Assembly (NCBI GenBank): GCA_023101885.1
Contig: JALPQD010000115.1
Span: 1,557,953 to 1,621,952, forward strand
Direction of reading: 5' to 3'
Origin: Typhlomys cinereus
Lineage: Eukaryota; Chordata; Mammalia; Rodentia; Platacanthomyidae
Length of the DNA stretch: 64,000 nucleotides
The translations under genes and the position numbers were made by a program. This document shows, one piece after another, positions 31,747 through 45,163 of this stretch (position 1 is the stretch's first letter; each line of letters begins with the position of its first letter). A model generated the notes under the pieces. It saw only the letters and a program-made list of their open reading frames with translations. It was not told the DNA's origin and did no database searches.

Positions 31747-32301
31747 TCAAATGGAGCACTCAAAAGCCATGTTAAAACCTGACTTTTCCTGCCAACTTCC
31801 CCATTTCTGGACTTTCTTTCTCTCTCTCTCTTCACTGCCACAGTGACTATTTAAGCATGATAGACTAAATAATAGCTTGACTGCATATGAGATCTCAGGG
31901 TGTGTTAGGTATAAGTCAGTGTGAGGTAGGTATAAGTCAGATAGCAGCTGGAAGAGCACCAGCTTTAATGCTATCAATTTTTTTTCAGGGAAGACATCAG
32001 TGTTGCAAGGGATGACAAACTTGGATACACTGGCAGAAGTTAATTCAGAATGGACACTCACGTTTCTGTCATCTTTCAGGATGATCTGTATTAATTTCAG
32101 TCTTTCACTTAACCTGTCCTTTACTCTAGATGTGAGAAAGTACCCACCCCTTGCACTGGTGTCCTTGTGAGCACAGTGTAGAGACTGAACTTTCTGAAAA
32201 GCATTGTGGTTACTGAAAAGAGAAACATCCTCATGGTAAAAGAAAGCTCCCAGAATGATGGAGAAGAAAGTCTCTCTCACAGAAAGAACCTTCCAAATCA
32301 C
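31747..32301 (-). other. 184-codon open frame of unknown status
   Basis: An uninterrupted minus-strand frame from an ATG at 32301 to a stop at 31747. The protein has no motif, signal peptide or domain I recognise. It contains a small internal repeat (DLYLPHT/DLYLTHP) caused by a local duplication of 'aggtataagtcag'. An open frame of this length can arise by chance in 64 kb, so I do not call it a gene. Confidence 0.2.
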
Positions 32302-32362
32302 AGTCCCTCAACCGTAGGAAATCAGAGTTCACATTGGGCCTAAGGAACAAAGGACAGCCCCC

Positions 32363-32401
<39 letters not shown>

Positions 32402-33799
32402 AGTTAACTCTGGAGACTCAGAGCCAATCCTCCTCAGGTGTGACTGCAAAGTAATATGTCTGATTTTCAAAGGCACACAGCCAGGGTTTGCACATCTAAG
32501 TGAACCTGTGTCCTCTAGATCATTGCTTTGGGAAACAGCCTGAATTGTGCCAGGGAGCTGCAGGTGCCTGTCTTCCTCAGAGATGAAGTTGCATTGTGTA
32601 CAGGTGGAGTAGTTTTCTAAGAAGCCACCAGGGCCGATTCCTGGAGAGTGATCTAGGACGTGAAGCTAGGTACTGCTTACTGGCACTTGGTTCAGCTGTG
32701 GATCCAGTAAACTACAATGCAGCAGCAAAGCTCTGGTCTCCTAGCAACACAGTAGCCATCCAAATACCACAGCAGGCTGCAGTATTCACATGTTTGTGGT
32801 AATGTTGGTGTAAGGAAACATACAGTATAACTAACACACGAAAGCACAACTCACATGGCGATGCACAGACTCCGTGTGCAAAAAATAACAGTGTTCCTGT
32901 TATATGGTTTGTTTTACACTGTAGTCTTTGAGAGAGAGAGAGAGAGGGAGTTTAATTTGGACAATCTCATGTTATGATTAGCAGCGGCCTCTCCATCTAA
33001 TAACAGTGGGCTTTGTATCTTGGCCACATCAAGAAGTGAAATTGCTTTGAGGGGAATTATTCTGAATACATTCCAGTTAGCATGACTTTACTCATATTTG
33101 GGCATAAAAGTGAGTTTCAGGATTAATGCCCCTGTATGACTTAAATAACCGAGAGTCAGGAGTTCAAGGCTGTCCTCAGCTACACAGTGAATTGAGGCCA
33201 GCCAGGGCCCCAGGAGACCCTACTCAACAAACAAACAAAAGCAACTTGAGGTCTGAACAAATGTTTTTATCACTGACTTCAAACACATCCATGATTCTTG
33301 ATCCTCAACAACTTGCAGTTTTGACAAGGTTCTCTTTGTCCACTATCGCTTCTCTAGGTTCCTCTAGAGAGAAAGAAACTGCTTCTTAGAACAAATCCCA
33401 TGGGATTGCTGCCCTTGACCACATCTGACATACAAAAAACCATATGATCAGATCTAAACCATGCAATATGTTGGCATCTCAATACATCGTGGTGAGATGA
33501 GTTCACCCAAGTTGGCCATGCTTGGAACACCAACATGAAATCTCAGAATAGAATTGCCAGAGCCTATGATGCCAACCAGGCTTTGGAGGGCTAAACATTA
33601 GTCTTCCCCCTTCAGAGTTCCACATTTAATGTAAGGTTTTTCCCCCATAGTCTCATCTGTATCATTTTGAGAGTGTAAAATGGTCTGCCATGCGTACCAA
33701 TAGCCATTCACGAACGGCCATTTTGTAAAAAGATCAGTCTTTCAAACCAATGTAAATCTGATTACCTGCATTCAGTATTTGGAAACAAGTTTGCTTTTA
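32302..33799. other. intergenic with (CA)n, (GA)n and a B1 piece
   Basis: Contains pure (CA)n at 32365-32400, (GA)n at 32931-32946, and a partial B1-like element at 33130-33240 ('caggagttcaaggctgtcct', 'gaggccagccagggcccca') ending in (caaa)n. No gene is recognised. Confidence 0.7.
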
Positions 33800-34015
33800 A
33801 ATTTTTTATCTATTTATTTGCCGTTACTGTTGTGTATTTGGCAGGGTTGGGAGGGCATGCATATGCCAGGCTGTGCACATGAAGGTCAGAGGATGATGTT
33901 ACGGAATCTGCTCATTCCTTCTGCATTTTACATAGGTCTCAGAGACTAACCTGCAGTGTTTCGGCTCACATGGAAAGCGCCCTTCCTCTGCTGAGTCATC
34001 TCTTGCTCAGATTTG
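33800..34015 (-). mobile_element. diverged B3-like SINE, minus strand
   Basis: 'catgcatatgccaggctgtg', 'cacatgaaggtcagaggatg' and 'ctctgctgagtcatctctt' preserve the reversed B3 outline. The interior is much altered. Confidence 0.55.
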
Positions 34016-35851
34016 CTTTTTGGATCCCTTTGGACCCAGGACCCAGTTAGACCAGGTAACCTCCTCTGTACCTACGGAATAGGAAACAGAGCGGATCTCT
34101 GTCCTGCAGGCAGATGTGACCCAGCGCATCTGTGCTGAAGTTAAAGGCAGCAAGCCTCCTTCCTCCATCCCATCCCCCTCTATCTCTGCCCCCCTTTCTC
34201 TGCTTTTCCTTTTCTTCCGTCATCAAAATATGATTCCAGACGCCCCAAAAGCAGCACAGGACTCAAACCAGTTCTGCCCTTTCCAGTCTCCTCGCTCCAC
34301 GCATGGACTGACAACATCAATCTGGCATCTTTAGCCTGCCTGGGAGAGGAGAAAGGGCTCACTGTTAGAGAGCAGAACTTTCTGGTGATTATTTAAAAAT
34401 ACATGTCATTTTGCTGTTCGGGTGGGTCTAGGAAAATAGACAGCATGCCATCTGCTTACCTGTTACATAATCATCCCGGCAGCTCAGGACACATAGCTAG
34501 TGAAATGCAGTCCCAAAGGATTCAGCAGGTGACCCGCTGTGCTATCAGGAACCCTGCCATCTCGGGGCTGCGCCTCCCCTGGAGACAGTGTGGCCAGAAG
34601 AGAAAACCAGGGCTCCCACCCAGCGGCCCCCAGCCCCTCCTCACTCCTTTGCAGCCACCATCCCAGTAGGAGGGCTTTTTGGCCCGCTGAGTTAAATTGC
34701 GGCAAGTATTAAGTTTTCACCCCGACTCAAATTGAAAAAAGTGAGGCTACAGAGCTGACGCATCAGAACCTCTGCTGGGGCCCTTCTGTTAACCTCCTCC
34801 ACGACAGGCAGTCTTCACAAGTCCTTTGTGCTAGCTCAGGAGCCCCTGGGCGGGGCTGGCCTAGCTCTGGGGTGGTTTTTCATTATTGCTACCCTGAGAG
34901 GTATTTCTTGTTTATTTCTTTTAAAAAAAAAATCTTTTGTAACGACAAAAGCAGTATCTTTTCAATATTAAAACGTTACAAAATATTGGCAAGTAAAATA
35001 AAGAAAGATTAAAATTTTTCCCCTGAGATTTTCAATTGATTGATACCTATGTGTAGGTCCTTCTACACTTTCCCTCTGCCCATATGTTTTTAAATATATA
35101 TTACTATATATTTATATTTGGTATGGATCATCTTTTCATGTTAATCTTCTTCAAATATCCTTCACTGTCCTTAATTTCAAGTTCAAGTTCATTAAACTGG
35201 CGTCAGCCCAGACCGTACAATATATCAGGTTGTTGCGTTCCTCCAATATCCTTTCATACAGCACTACACTTTGCCACACATCATGAGGCTTTTGAAGAGA
35301 ACATGCCAGTAGTCTACTTGAAGGCCCAACTCTACACTGATTCACCTTCTTGTTTCCTTATGCCCTGTCATGAAGGTAGTTTCCAGTTCCAATATTCCTT
35401 GCCACCTGGAAATTAGACCCACAGGATCCAATTCTAATGTTTCTTCATCAGAATCGATTGGAGAAGATACAGACAACTTTCTGCTGTACCTCATCAGGAG
35501 ACACTGAGTTGCTCCCATCCATGATGCTGAAATCGCCCACTGGAGTAGGAGACACCACAGCCTGGTCTACACAGCTAGGAAATAACTTAAAGTTATTTTC
35601 CAGAGTCTAAATTTTCAGTCCAACATTCTGATCCAAAATAAGTAAAGCTCAAAGAATAGACTAGGCAAGTTGGAGACCAACAGCCAAGGAAGAGAGTAAG
35701 TGGAAAAGAGCAAAGGCAAGACTTTTATTTAGAGTTTGAAGCATTCATGAGGCCTCTACATTCCAAAGTAGCAGCTAACACAAGTGAAGCTTAGTGTAAA
35801 CTCATAAACCAGGGACACAATGAGGTACAGCTGGTGAAGTCACAAGTGGAT

Positions 35852-35891
<40 letters not shown>

Positions 35892-36589
35892 CCCCACCCA
35901 CAGGGGAAGGTTCAGGATTCTGACTTCTCCTTAACCCCAATCTAGCCAAAGTGTAATGCCAGGCTCACACATGTTCTTCAGAAATAAGAACCATCTTGAT
36001 CTCTCCCCCCAAAGAGGCTGATCTAAGCACCTACCTGAGCGATACACCCGTGGCATTGGGTATTAGTCACTACAGCCAAGTAGTACCCCAGGGTCTTGAT
36101 CCAATAGTCCCTCCTGCCTACTTTAATCTCTCTCTACCCTGGGGCACTTCGACTTCACAAGGATGCCATGCAGGTGGTGTTGAGACATCAAATGGGGCCC
36201 TTTGGATCCTTGCACATGCCGGCGGGCTCCCAGTGTGAGTGGCTATGTTAGGCATGCACACACTACATTGTGCTGTTTGCTTCTGCACAATGAGAAGGAC
36301 TTAGGAGTTCCGAGCAGTGAAACCCCACTGTTGTCAACCCTCTAAAGACTCCCTTCCTCAGAAGAAAGATACCTCTGAAGACCTCCGTCTCTGTGTTCCT
36401 AGGCAGAACATTTCATATAGTAAGTTGGGACTGAGGTGACTGCCTGAGGCCACCAGGATGGTCCAGTTACCACAATAATAAACCAAGATGAGCAACAGCC
36501 TTGGAGCGGGCATATAGATCCAAGACATGAGAGGAAAGTTATAACAAACACTGCATGTCCTGGAGGTCACACCAACACATATACGGAGT
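34016..36589. other. intergenic; (TC)n at 35852-35885
   Basis: Unique-looking DNA. 34450-34860 is comparatively GC-rich without being a CpG island. A pure ctctct tract lies at 35852-35885. No gene is supported. Confidence 0.6.
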
Positions 36590-37230
36590 CAACACTCAGC
36601 ACCAGGCAAACAGCATATAGGTTTAGATGGTTCACTTCTACTAAAACTCTTTTCACAAGCTTCTCCAACAGGCCAAAATGCAAAGTAAAAGTCACTGTGG
36701 ACAGCTAGGCCCTAATCACGACATGGAAACCACCCCCACCTCAAGGCTCAGAGAATCTTGTGGAAGAGGCGCCAGTAAGAATGTAAGAGCTGCAGGACAG
36801 GGAGAGGAGCTGCCTCTGTTCATGTGAAGGCCGTCCGTACTCAAGCGCTAAAGCAGTGATGTCTCCTTGCACTAGATCTTACAATAGCTGGCCCATCAAC
36901 GTCTCTTCATGGAAGAGGGAAGCTCCCTGGAAAGTCAGTGCTACACCGAGAGACTGTTGGGAACTGGTGCTAGACAGGAGAGGGGAGCTTCTTTATTCAC
37001 AGCTTGCCCACTGATGGGCTCTTCGTTCCCATAGCAGGTTCCCAGGCACTTGCCAATGCAGGTGTCTTGGATGTAGCCAGAGAGATGCAGGTGGAGAATG
37101 TGGGAGAGGAGGGAGACTGGCTGGAAAGGAGACCATGTCAGGTGGGATAGGAGGAGTCTGAGATGGATAGTAGGTGATAGAAACACATAAAATTCATTGT
37201 ATTTGTGTAAGAAAACCTCAAAGAATAATT
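36590..37230 (+). mobile_element. old L1 3'-UTR fragment
   Basis: Blocks 'tcaaggctcagagaatcttg', 'gccagtaagaatgtaagag', 'ggaactggtgctagacagg' and an ending 'tgtaagaaaacctcaaagaa' parallel the L1 3' UTR at 57780-58298 and 26940-27000. No coding region remains. Confidence 0.75.
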
Positions 37231-38539
37231 TTTTAAAAGAGCCTCCTGAGCCCACAGGGCAAACTTCAGACTGGAATGTTCTTCAGAGAGCTGAGAGGAA
37301 GGGGCAGTTCAGCACAGAGATTCAGCCAAGGTTACTTCCTCATAACTTCTGTCTGGATGATCCAGCCAGGGCTGAGGAGGACGGAGGTTTTGAGGGGTGG
37401 TAGATCAGGCGGTGTTTGTCCAGTGCATGCAGCAACTCGAGCTCCATCCTAGCACCATAAAGAAATAAAATAACAAGAACGAGTGGTCCAACCAGGCACA
37501 TTTTCCCCTAATGGATGCTAAGTTGGCCATGAAAAGAAAAAAGGAAAAAAAGAAGAGTGCTTTGTTGAGAAAAACCAGGTCTGGAGAATGCTGCAGCTGC
37601 TACTTCAATTGGGAAGTGGGTCTTCAGAACGAGAGCCTCAAATGCGCAGGTCAGCAGATGGCGTGGACACCAACGGACCAGCAGCCCTGGCTGGTGAATT
37701 CTGACCTGTGGAAAAGTCAGAAAGAGAACCTGCAACCCTTTTCCCTGTGGCACGCTCGGCTCCCGTGACCGTTGCAAGCAGCAGGGGCGGCGGCGGCAGC
37801 AGCAGCAGCAGAGGCTTCCCTTTCAGACCAGATACCCCCAAATGGGATGTTACTTTCCTTCAAGAGAAAGTGCCTTACAGAACGAGCAAAATGATTTTCT
37901 TCCTATTGCTTTTGTCCCGGCACCACTAGGAACGTTGCTTTTATTTTTTTTTTTTTCTTGATATCGTGTTACTTGACTCAGATAACCTGAAAAAAAATTA
38001 AGTACAGAATACAGTATTTCCTTTGCTGCTTATTGGCCACAACAATTAAAAGTCCACAGAAATCCATTTCCCACTTCCTATTAAATTTTCATAACTATCT
38101 GCCTATTCACTGAGGTGCCGTGCATTTTCTTACATCCACAAAACATTTTTTTTTCCAATCTGAGTCATAAAATTTGGCTGGTTTCCCTTCATTTCATCAC
38201 TCAGAATTATTTTTTGATTAATAAGTGAGTGCTTGGTTTTGTTAAAAAAAAAAAACATTTATTTCTGAATTTTCTGCATAGGTGTCTTCTACCACTGTAA
38301 CTAACGGTGGCTGGCAGACACACATAAACTGTCCAAAAGGCTGCCTACAGATCATAAAGAAATAAAATAAAATAAAGTTATTCCTCCCTGCTTGCCTTTT
38401 CCAGCTTTGAAGCTGGAAAATACCCTCTCTAGGATCAGTGGAATCAGTTTTCTCTGGAGTCTTGACACTGTAATGAATTACCTGGTGCTGGTTAATTGTG
38501 GAGAGGCTTGAGTAAAAATCATAAAGGAAACAAATAGCA
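37231..38539. other. intergenic with a CGG/CAG trinucleotide tract
   Basis: 37500-37930 is unusually purine- and CpG-containing for this interval, with ggcggcggcggcagcagcag centred on 37790-37812 and overlapping open frames on both strands. No splice-linked or motif-bearing gene is seen. Confidence 0.5.
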
Positions 38540-38763
38540 CCAAATACTGGTGAGAATGCGGAGAAAAGGAAACCCTTGAACATGGCTGGTAGGAATGTAA
38601 GTCCAGCTACTGTGGAAATCAGTATGCATGCTATCTAGCCATGGTATTTATCTGGAAGACTGTAAGTCAGCACATCACAGAGCATTTGTCAATGTTTATT
38701 GTAGTGGTGCTCCCAAAAGCTAAATTGCAGAACCAACTTAGAAGTCCAATAACAGAAAAATGG

Positions 38764-38812
<49 letters not shown>

Positions 38813-39130
38813 TTCTATTTGGCCTTAAAGAAAGAGGAAATAAAATCGTTTGATTGCAGGCAAACTGATTAGCATATTCAGTGATTCAAACCAGATTCAA
38901 AGAGACAAGTGTTCTCTCTAATTCGCAGATCCTAGACTTTATATAGATATATACAATTGCATCTGTATACATGACACAGAACTATCTAGGAGAATGAAGG
39001 GGTCAAAGGAGAGGGAGAAAGGAAAGGATTATAGCAGGAATATGGTCAAAGTATATTATACCCTTGTTTTTAAAAAGTCCCTATGAAGCCCAGTACTATG
39101 CACAATGAATACACACCAACCAAAAAAGAG
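38540..39130 (+). mobile_element. old L1 ORF2-end/3'-UTR fragment with (CA)n
   Basis: 'gtgagaatgcggagaaaagg', 'acatggctggtaggaatgta' and 'aagtccaataacagaaaaat' are decayed forms of the ORF2 C-terminal region. A pure (CA)n of about 46 bp (38765-38810) sits inside it. 'tatttggccttaaagaaaga' and a 3'-UTR-like stretch follow. Confidence 0.7.
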
Positions 39131-39234
39131 GTGAGAATAAAAGAAGAATTAAAAAGGAGGTTTATTTAGGTCGTGACTTTGGAACTTCCAAGGCATGGTA
39201 CCTACACTGGCTGTAAGCACTCCTTGAAAAGGAA

Positions 39235-39600
39235 GTACCTTTGTTAACTTTGTCATTGCTGTGTCAAAATGCACAACAAAAACAACTCAAGGAAGGAAGG
39301 GTTTCTTCTGGCTCACAGTTTGAGGGTGGAGTCCATTGTGGAGGGGAAAGTCCTGCAAAAGCATATGGCGGCTGGTCACTTGGAAGCAGAGACAGATGGT
39401 CACTGCTGCTCATTTCATTTTCTCCTCTTTATTCAGTCTGGGGCCCCAATTTATGAATGGGGCTGCCTTCGTTTAGGACATGTGTGCCAATCAGTTAACC
39501 TCATCTGGAAACTCCCTCTCAGATATACCCACAGATGTCTCCTGGGTGGTTCTCGATTCCATCAGGTTGACAACACTAGCCATCACAAGAAGGATGAGGA
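39235..39600 (+). repeat. rodent hAT-like (RCHARR1-type) element, diverged
   Basis: It begins 'gtcattgctgtgtcaaaatg', has 'gtttcttctggctcacagtt' and 'agtccattgtggaggggaaa', and ends 'catcaggttgacaacactag'. I recognise this general layout from rodent interspersed repeats; the name is tentative. Confidence 0.45.
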
Positions 39601-39699
39601 AAGAAACTTCAGAATAAAAATGACCTAGGTTTGTACAATTTATTCCTCTTGAGAACAGCTCTATTTCTACAGTTACACATGCATGGGTCCTGATAAATG

Positions 39700-40070
39700 C
39701 AGGACCCAAACAATTTGTGGCTGCAAGAGCTTTATCACAATTAACAATTCTCAGTCATGTACATCCGTGTGACAGGAGAGTTTAGACCCATATCAGGAGC
39801 TTAGAGAACTGGATATACCACATCGGCTTGAATCGTTGAGAGAGGGGCAGCTTTTCAGTCTGCCTATATTCCAATTTCCAACCAACTCACTGTCCTTCTT
39901 ATCCACCTGCCCAGGGAATGGTTCTGCCCACTGTGGCCAGGTCTTCCCACACCAATTATATAACTTCCCACAAACCTGCCCAGAGCTTGTCTTGACTACT
40001 AATTCTTCATAAATGGGATCAAAGGCTTAGTCTTCAATTGTCAAGTTGCCATCTACAACTGACTCCCATA
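39700..40070 (+). repeat. ~400-bp interspersed element, copy 2 of 6
   Basis: 'cacctgcccagggaatggtt', 'ccacaccaattatataactt' and a terminal 'cttcaattgtcaagttgcc' match the other copies. The 5' part is diverged. Confidence 0.65.
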
Positions 40071-42107
40071 AGCTAACTGCTTCTCCCTCTCTCTCTCTCT
40101 TACACATATACACACACAGGTACACACACACATTCACTTGCACATGTTCTCTCTCACACACACATATACACTCTCACACACCTACACCCTCAGATATACA
40201 CATGCACACATTCGCACAATCATACAGTCACACCTAAGCATACATATAATACAGTGGTACTGACATTAGACTTTTCCCGGGAAATTTTCAAATAAGTTTT
40301 ATTTATGTGCATGGTGTTGGCTATAATCCTTTGTAGACACTTTAGCATATTATGTATGCACAGTCAGGCGATCAACACTACCTACATCGTGGATGTTTTT
40401 TGCAGTCATAGCAACCCCATCTCCAATACTCTGCCACCCACCCCATTCCCACAGGACCTGACTGTCCATCTCCATTATGGCCAGATCCTGTGCACACCAG
40501 GAGGCTGGCACCTTGATATGCGCTTGGGTATCACCCACAGCACAGATGACAAGAGCAAAAGGCATCCACAAACCCATCTGCCTCCCTACTCTCTGCTGTG
40601 TCTAATCACAAATACAGGGCCACAGAGGCCAGAGGTGAAGGAATTACAATCAGAAGCAGGGGCTCAGACAAGCAGGTGGACTGAAGATTATTTGCCCTAG
40701 TGACAGGTCATTTCTCCAGGAAATCTAATCAGCGGCAAATAACGCTTTTTCAGAAAAGAGTTTTCCTCTCGCTGTGTGTCTGCAGCCCACACTGCCCTCA
40801 AGTGCAATGTGGCTTCTTTGTTCATCTAATATTGTCAATAGACTTTCTATGGGAAGTAGCGACACCACATCTTGCTGCTCTCTGCTGGTGGTCCTCCTGA
40901 TGAAGAGGACACACTCACAAACTCTACAGAGCTGTATTAGCTGCCAGTGACCAGATCACTGTTGGTAGAGGATAAGAAGAGCAGTCTATGTACATGTGTC
41001 TGCCTTTAGAGAAAGCCTTTAGGGAATGCTTTTAGTTTCTGCTTCCTTGTACTCTATCTGCTAGAGATCTGATTCTAGTAGCAAGTCCCTGCATCCTAAT
41101 GAATGAGGGGGAAATGCAACCACTCCATGCTCGATAACAATCTGCTCCCCAGAGGATCCAGTCAGATGCTTCCTGCCCCATGAGCAGAGAGCTGCTAGGC
41201 CTTTTACTCACTACACTGGCCCTGGAGCTATGACCCAGGGAAGTTCCCTACAAGTTCAAGGGGCGGCCAAGCAAAAAACAGTGCCACCCCTCTGCAAGTC
41301 ATCAGGCTTCTGGCCAAGGCTGGTGGGGAGAAAGATGACAACAGTGGTGGTGATTAACAGGAAGTCATTCGGGAGCCAGCTCTTGCATCTGCAAAAGCTA
41401 TCTTTTTGAGATGTCTGCCAAGATGATTGGCCCTTGGCAGCATCGAGTCCAACATCAATGAGCAAAAACCTGTGTAGACACAAATACACGCTCATGCACA
41501 CACAAACACACACACACGCATGCTATACACAAGTTGTCACTAGCTAGAAGCAGCTTTCCCTTGGGGAGGGGTGGGCTTGCTACAGAGGAGGCTTCCAGCT
41601 GGGATGGACCAACCCCTGGAATTCAGATCTGTGCCTGGATCTGTGTCACCTGGTGTGGTGGCTACTTGCCATGTGTGACTGCCAAACGTGGCCAGCCCCA
41701 ACTGCAATGTGAGATGTGCTTTGAGTGTAAGATACAAGTGGGATTCGGAGATGCGGTACGAAAGTATCTTGTCAATAACTATCATGTGATCAAATTTTAG
41801 AGTGAGAATATAATGAGGTGTATTTATTTCCTGCAGAGAGTGTAAGGAGTGTCTAACCATGAAGTGACCACCATGCCTTATGACAGAGGGCTTATACTCA
41901 GGGGTATACAGCTGACTTAAGGCCTATTTGCAGTGGAGTTTTTACTAATTATATTCATACCACACTCAAAATGTTCCATTTGAGATAATAGGTTAAATGA
42001 TCATCTTACAGGTACATTATGTGCCAAGATGAAGCATCTCCTTTATCTATCTTGAGGAGCTGCCAATCGACTGCCCAGTAGTGGTAATGAGTTTGCATTG
42101 ATCTGTG

Positions 42108-42162
<55 letters not shown>

Positions 42163-42479
42163 ATACACTCACACAAGTGACTTTTATCATCTTTCTGAGG
42201 AGTAACAGTTCTATCAGCTCAACTGAAGCGTTCATCCACATCCATAGGCCACAGTGAGAAGTCAATTAACTGCCTGCTAATAGACTTCTGAGCTTTTCAA
42301 TTACATCTTGATGTTGTCACTGTATAATTTAAAGAAAAACAGTCCACTGATTATAAAAACAAAACATTATTATAATCTGAGATGAGTATTTACACACCTC
42401 CTATAATTTCCACACAGCTGCATGTACTTAGCTACTGTTCATTTTGCTAAATAGTCCCACAGCCATTTTCTTCTCCAGA
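40071..42479. other. intergenic; CA-rich and (CA)n tracts
   Basis: An imperfect CA-rich stretch lies at 40100-40230 and a pure (CA)n at 42112-42157. The rest is unique-looking DNA with no gene signal. Confidence 0.65.
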
Positions 42480-42885
42480 AGGTTGGTAGAAAGTCTCAGT
42501 TCAGTCCCCAGCACTCCAGGGGCCAGTTTATGGCTTTTGACAGTGCCCCCGTGTTGCAGTTCACCTGCATGTACCAACACCAGGACCAAGGGAACTGGCC
42601 ACACCATCACCACATAACAGCTGAGAGAGGGACGATCCTAACTTGCCAGACCAGCATGTCTGGGCAAGAGTACACAAGGATGCCAACTCTCTCAACCAGA
42701 TGTCTATATTTTATTACAGGGCCTAATCCCACCCATCGTGGGCTGGGCCTTTCCCATCAGCTTAACAATCTCCTGCAGATTTGCTCTGGGCTTAACTCAA
42801 CCACTAATTCTCTACAAACATGCCCAGCACTCAAACCCTCACCTGTCAAGTTGACACCTGTGCCCAACTATGACACCCCCACCAC
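42480..42885 (+). repeat. ~400-bp interspersed element, copy 3 of 6
   Basis: 'ggaccaagggaactggccac', 'ttgccagaccagcatgtctg', 'cgtgggctgggcctttccca' and the end 'ctgtcaagttgacacctgtg' make it the closest relative of copy 51735-52135. Confidence 0.75.
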
Positions 42886-43129
42886 CACCCTGTCTGACTG
42901 CTCTGCTCAGTCATCCGGTCACATACAAATCACCTTTGGTTTAAACTGACTCTTGCTCTCTTTCATTCATGTTCAGTAAAATTCACAGAGTATAACTACT
43001 GCTGGTTCAGAGTCAGTCCTGGATTCGTGTGCCTCACCCAGAAGAACCCATTTGTGGTTTGCAGTTGGAGACCTGCTTTCTCTCAGTTCTTGCTCCTCTC
43101 AGAACTGCTTTTGTACATACATGTGTCTG

Positions 43130-43372
43130 CGGGCATGTGTACAACAGGGCACTTGTCTGTGGAGACCCAAGGGTGACATCAGGAATCATTCTGGATTATT
43201 CTACCTCCTTATGGCTTGCTCTGAGTTTTTCCAAGCTCTGCCTTCCAGGCTCAGAATTACAGTCTACCATCATGTCTACCTGGCAATTTCACGTGCCATC
43301 TGGGGATCCAAACTCAGGTCCTTTTGTTTGGGAGACAACGGCTTTAACCACTGAGCCATCTCCCTAGCCCTA
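43130..43372 (-). mobile_element. SINE, minus strand, short TG end
   Basis: 'gtggagacccaagggtgaca', 'ttctacctccttatggcttg', 'gctctgccttccaggctcag' and the complementary head 'accactgagccatctcccta' match the main family. Confidence 0.85.
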
Positions 43373-43379
43373 GCATTAT

Positions 43380-43580
43380 TTCTTTATTATTTATTTATTT
43401 ATTAGTTAAGTATTTATTGTGTTTGTGTGTCTGTCCATCTGTGCACATACATGCATATGGAAGTCAGGACAACATTTGGAAGACGGTACTGTTCTGCTTT
43501 GTGGGTTCTGGGAATCAAACTCAGATCTGCAGATTTGTGAAGCGAATTCTTTTACTGAACCATCTCATTAGCTCCAACAT
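43380..43580 (-). mobile_element. B3-like SINE, minus strand
   Basis: (ttta)n at 43380-43405, then 'atggaagtcaggacaacatt', 'gtgggttctgggaatcaaac' and 'cttttactgaaccatctcat'. This is a diverged reversed B3-type element directly adjoining the previous SINE. Confidence 0.7.
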
Positions 43581-44443
43581 GACTTCTGTGGCAGTGTGCA
43601 CATGAATGCACTTGTGCACCTGTGTGTGTGTGTGTGTGTGTACTTGTGTGTACATTGAGGACACCGGTCTCTTTCTGCAAGACATCACCACTTTTCTGTG
43701 TAGACACAGCAGCTAAGACTGCGAGCTGCTGATTCTCACTCCAGAGGCTTCTGCTTAGCATGTTTTCAGTTTGGCTCAAGACATGGCAATATTGCTTCTC
43801 CTCTCCTGCTGTGTCACATGCACCGAGCCCCTCCAGGGGTGCAGGCCTTGCCTCCCTTTCTCCCAGCAGTCCCTTCCTTTGCCTGCAATGGAATATGCTC
43901 CCTGCTCTGTTATGAGTACTCAGAGGCCTCACCTAGCACCTCCATCACCACAGCGGTAGGAGCTTCATTGTGTGAGCCATCAGTGTCCCCAAAGCTACCA
44001 GGCTCTTGTCCTAACTTCCAAGGTGTGAGAATTAATTAAATGCATCTGCTTGATTGAATTATGAGGTATCCAGATATCTGGTTCAGTGTTTTTCTGAGTA
44101 TTTCTCTGAAGGTGTTTAGCTTGAGCATAGGTAGCATTTAGATGTGTGACTGAGTAAAGCAGATGTCTCTTTCTGAAGTGTATGTCGGAGGGATGGGGGA
44201 GCTGGCATCCAGTCGACTGAAGGTCTTTCCCAAATCAGAGACAATCTGTCCATGACAGCTTGGAACAGGGATTTATTTCAGCTTCTCCTGCTTGCAGACT
44301 CAGTCTGAAACACTGGCTTGTCCCATGTGTGAGCCTGTGTCAGGAGACTAGAGTTACCCGTCAGCTCTTATGAAATCCGCCTGTTCGCTCAACCTGCAGA
44401 TCTTGAGAATCATCAGCTTTTGAAAGTCCCATTTTATTAGAGT

Positions 44444-44490
<47 letters not shown>

Positions 44491-45059
44491 ATAAAAATGT
44501 ATCAAACCTATTGGTTCTTCTTCTCTTGGACATTGGGGAACTCCTCAAACCACTGAAATAATTTTTGCAGCCATTTTTCTGATGGATAGCATGTCATGCA
44601 CCCCTGCATCTCCAGAGAACTGGAGAAGCAGTGCTTCCATCCATGAAGCCTGCGGCCTGCTGTCTGCCGTGCTTTCAGCCCAATTGACACCTAGAAGAGG
44701 TGAAAATGTTGGTTCTTCTAGAACCACTCAGAAATCCTATGCAGCCAGCCCTTCCGGCTGAGCTCCCGCGGTTGCTAACTGAGGCCAACTCATGAGGCAT
44801 TAAGTATATCTACACATTTGTGACTCTTGTATAGATCAGTGTTTGCTTCTACTGCCTTCTTAGAGCTCAGCATTTAAAGTGATTATTTGCAATTATTACA
44901 ACTGTTACTTTGATTGTCAAATAAAACTTGCATATTATTCTTAATATTTGTGCAACTGCAACTCAAAAGCAAAAATCTTATTTCATCTTATTTTTTTCTT
45001 TTTCTGTATGTGTGCATGGGGTGCATGCAGGTGTATGTGCATATGTTGCATGTGGGTAG

Positions 45060-45091
<32 letters not shown>

Positions 45092-45113
45092 GATATTGCA
45101 TGTGGGTAGATGT

Positions 45114-45163
<50 letters not shown>

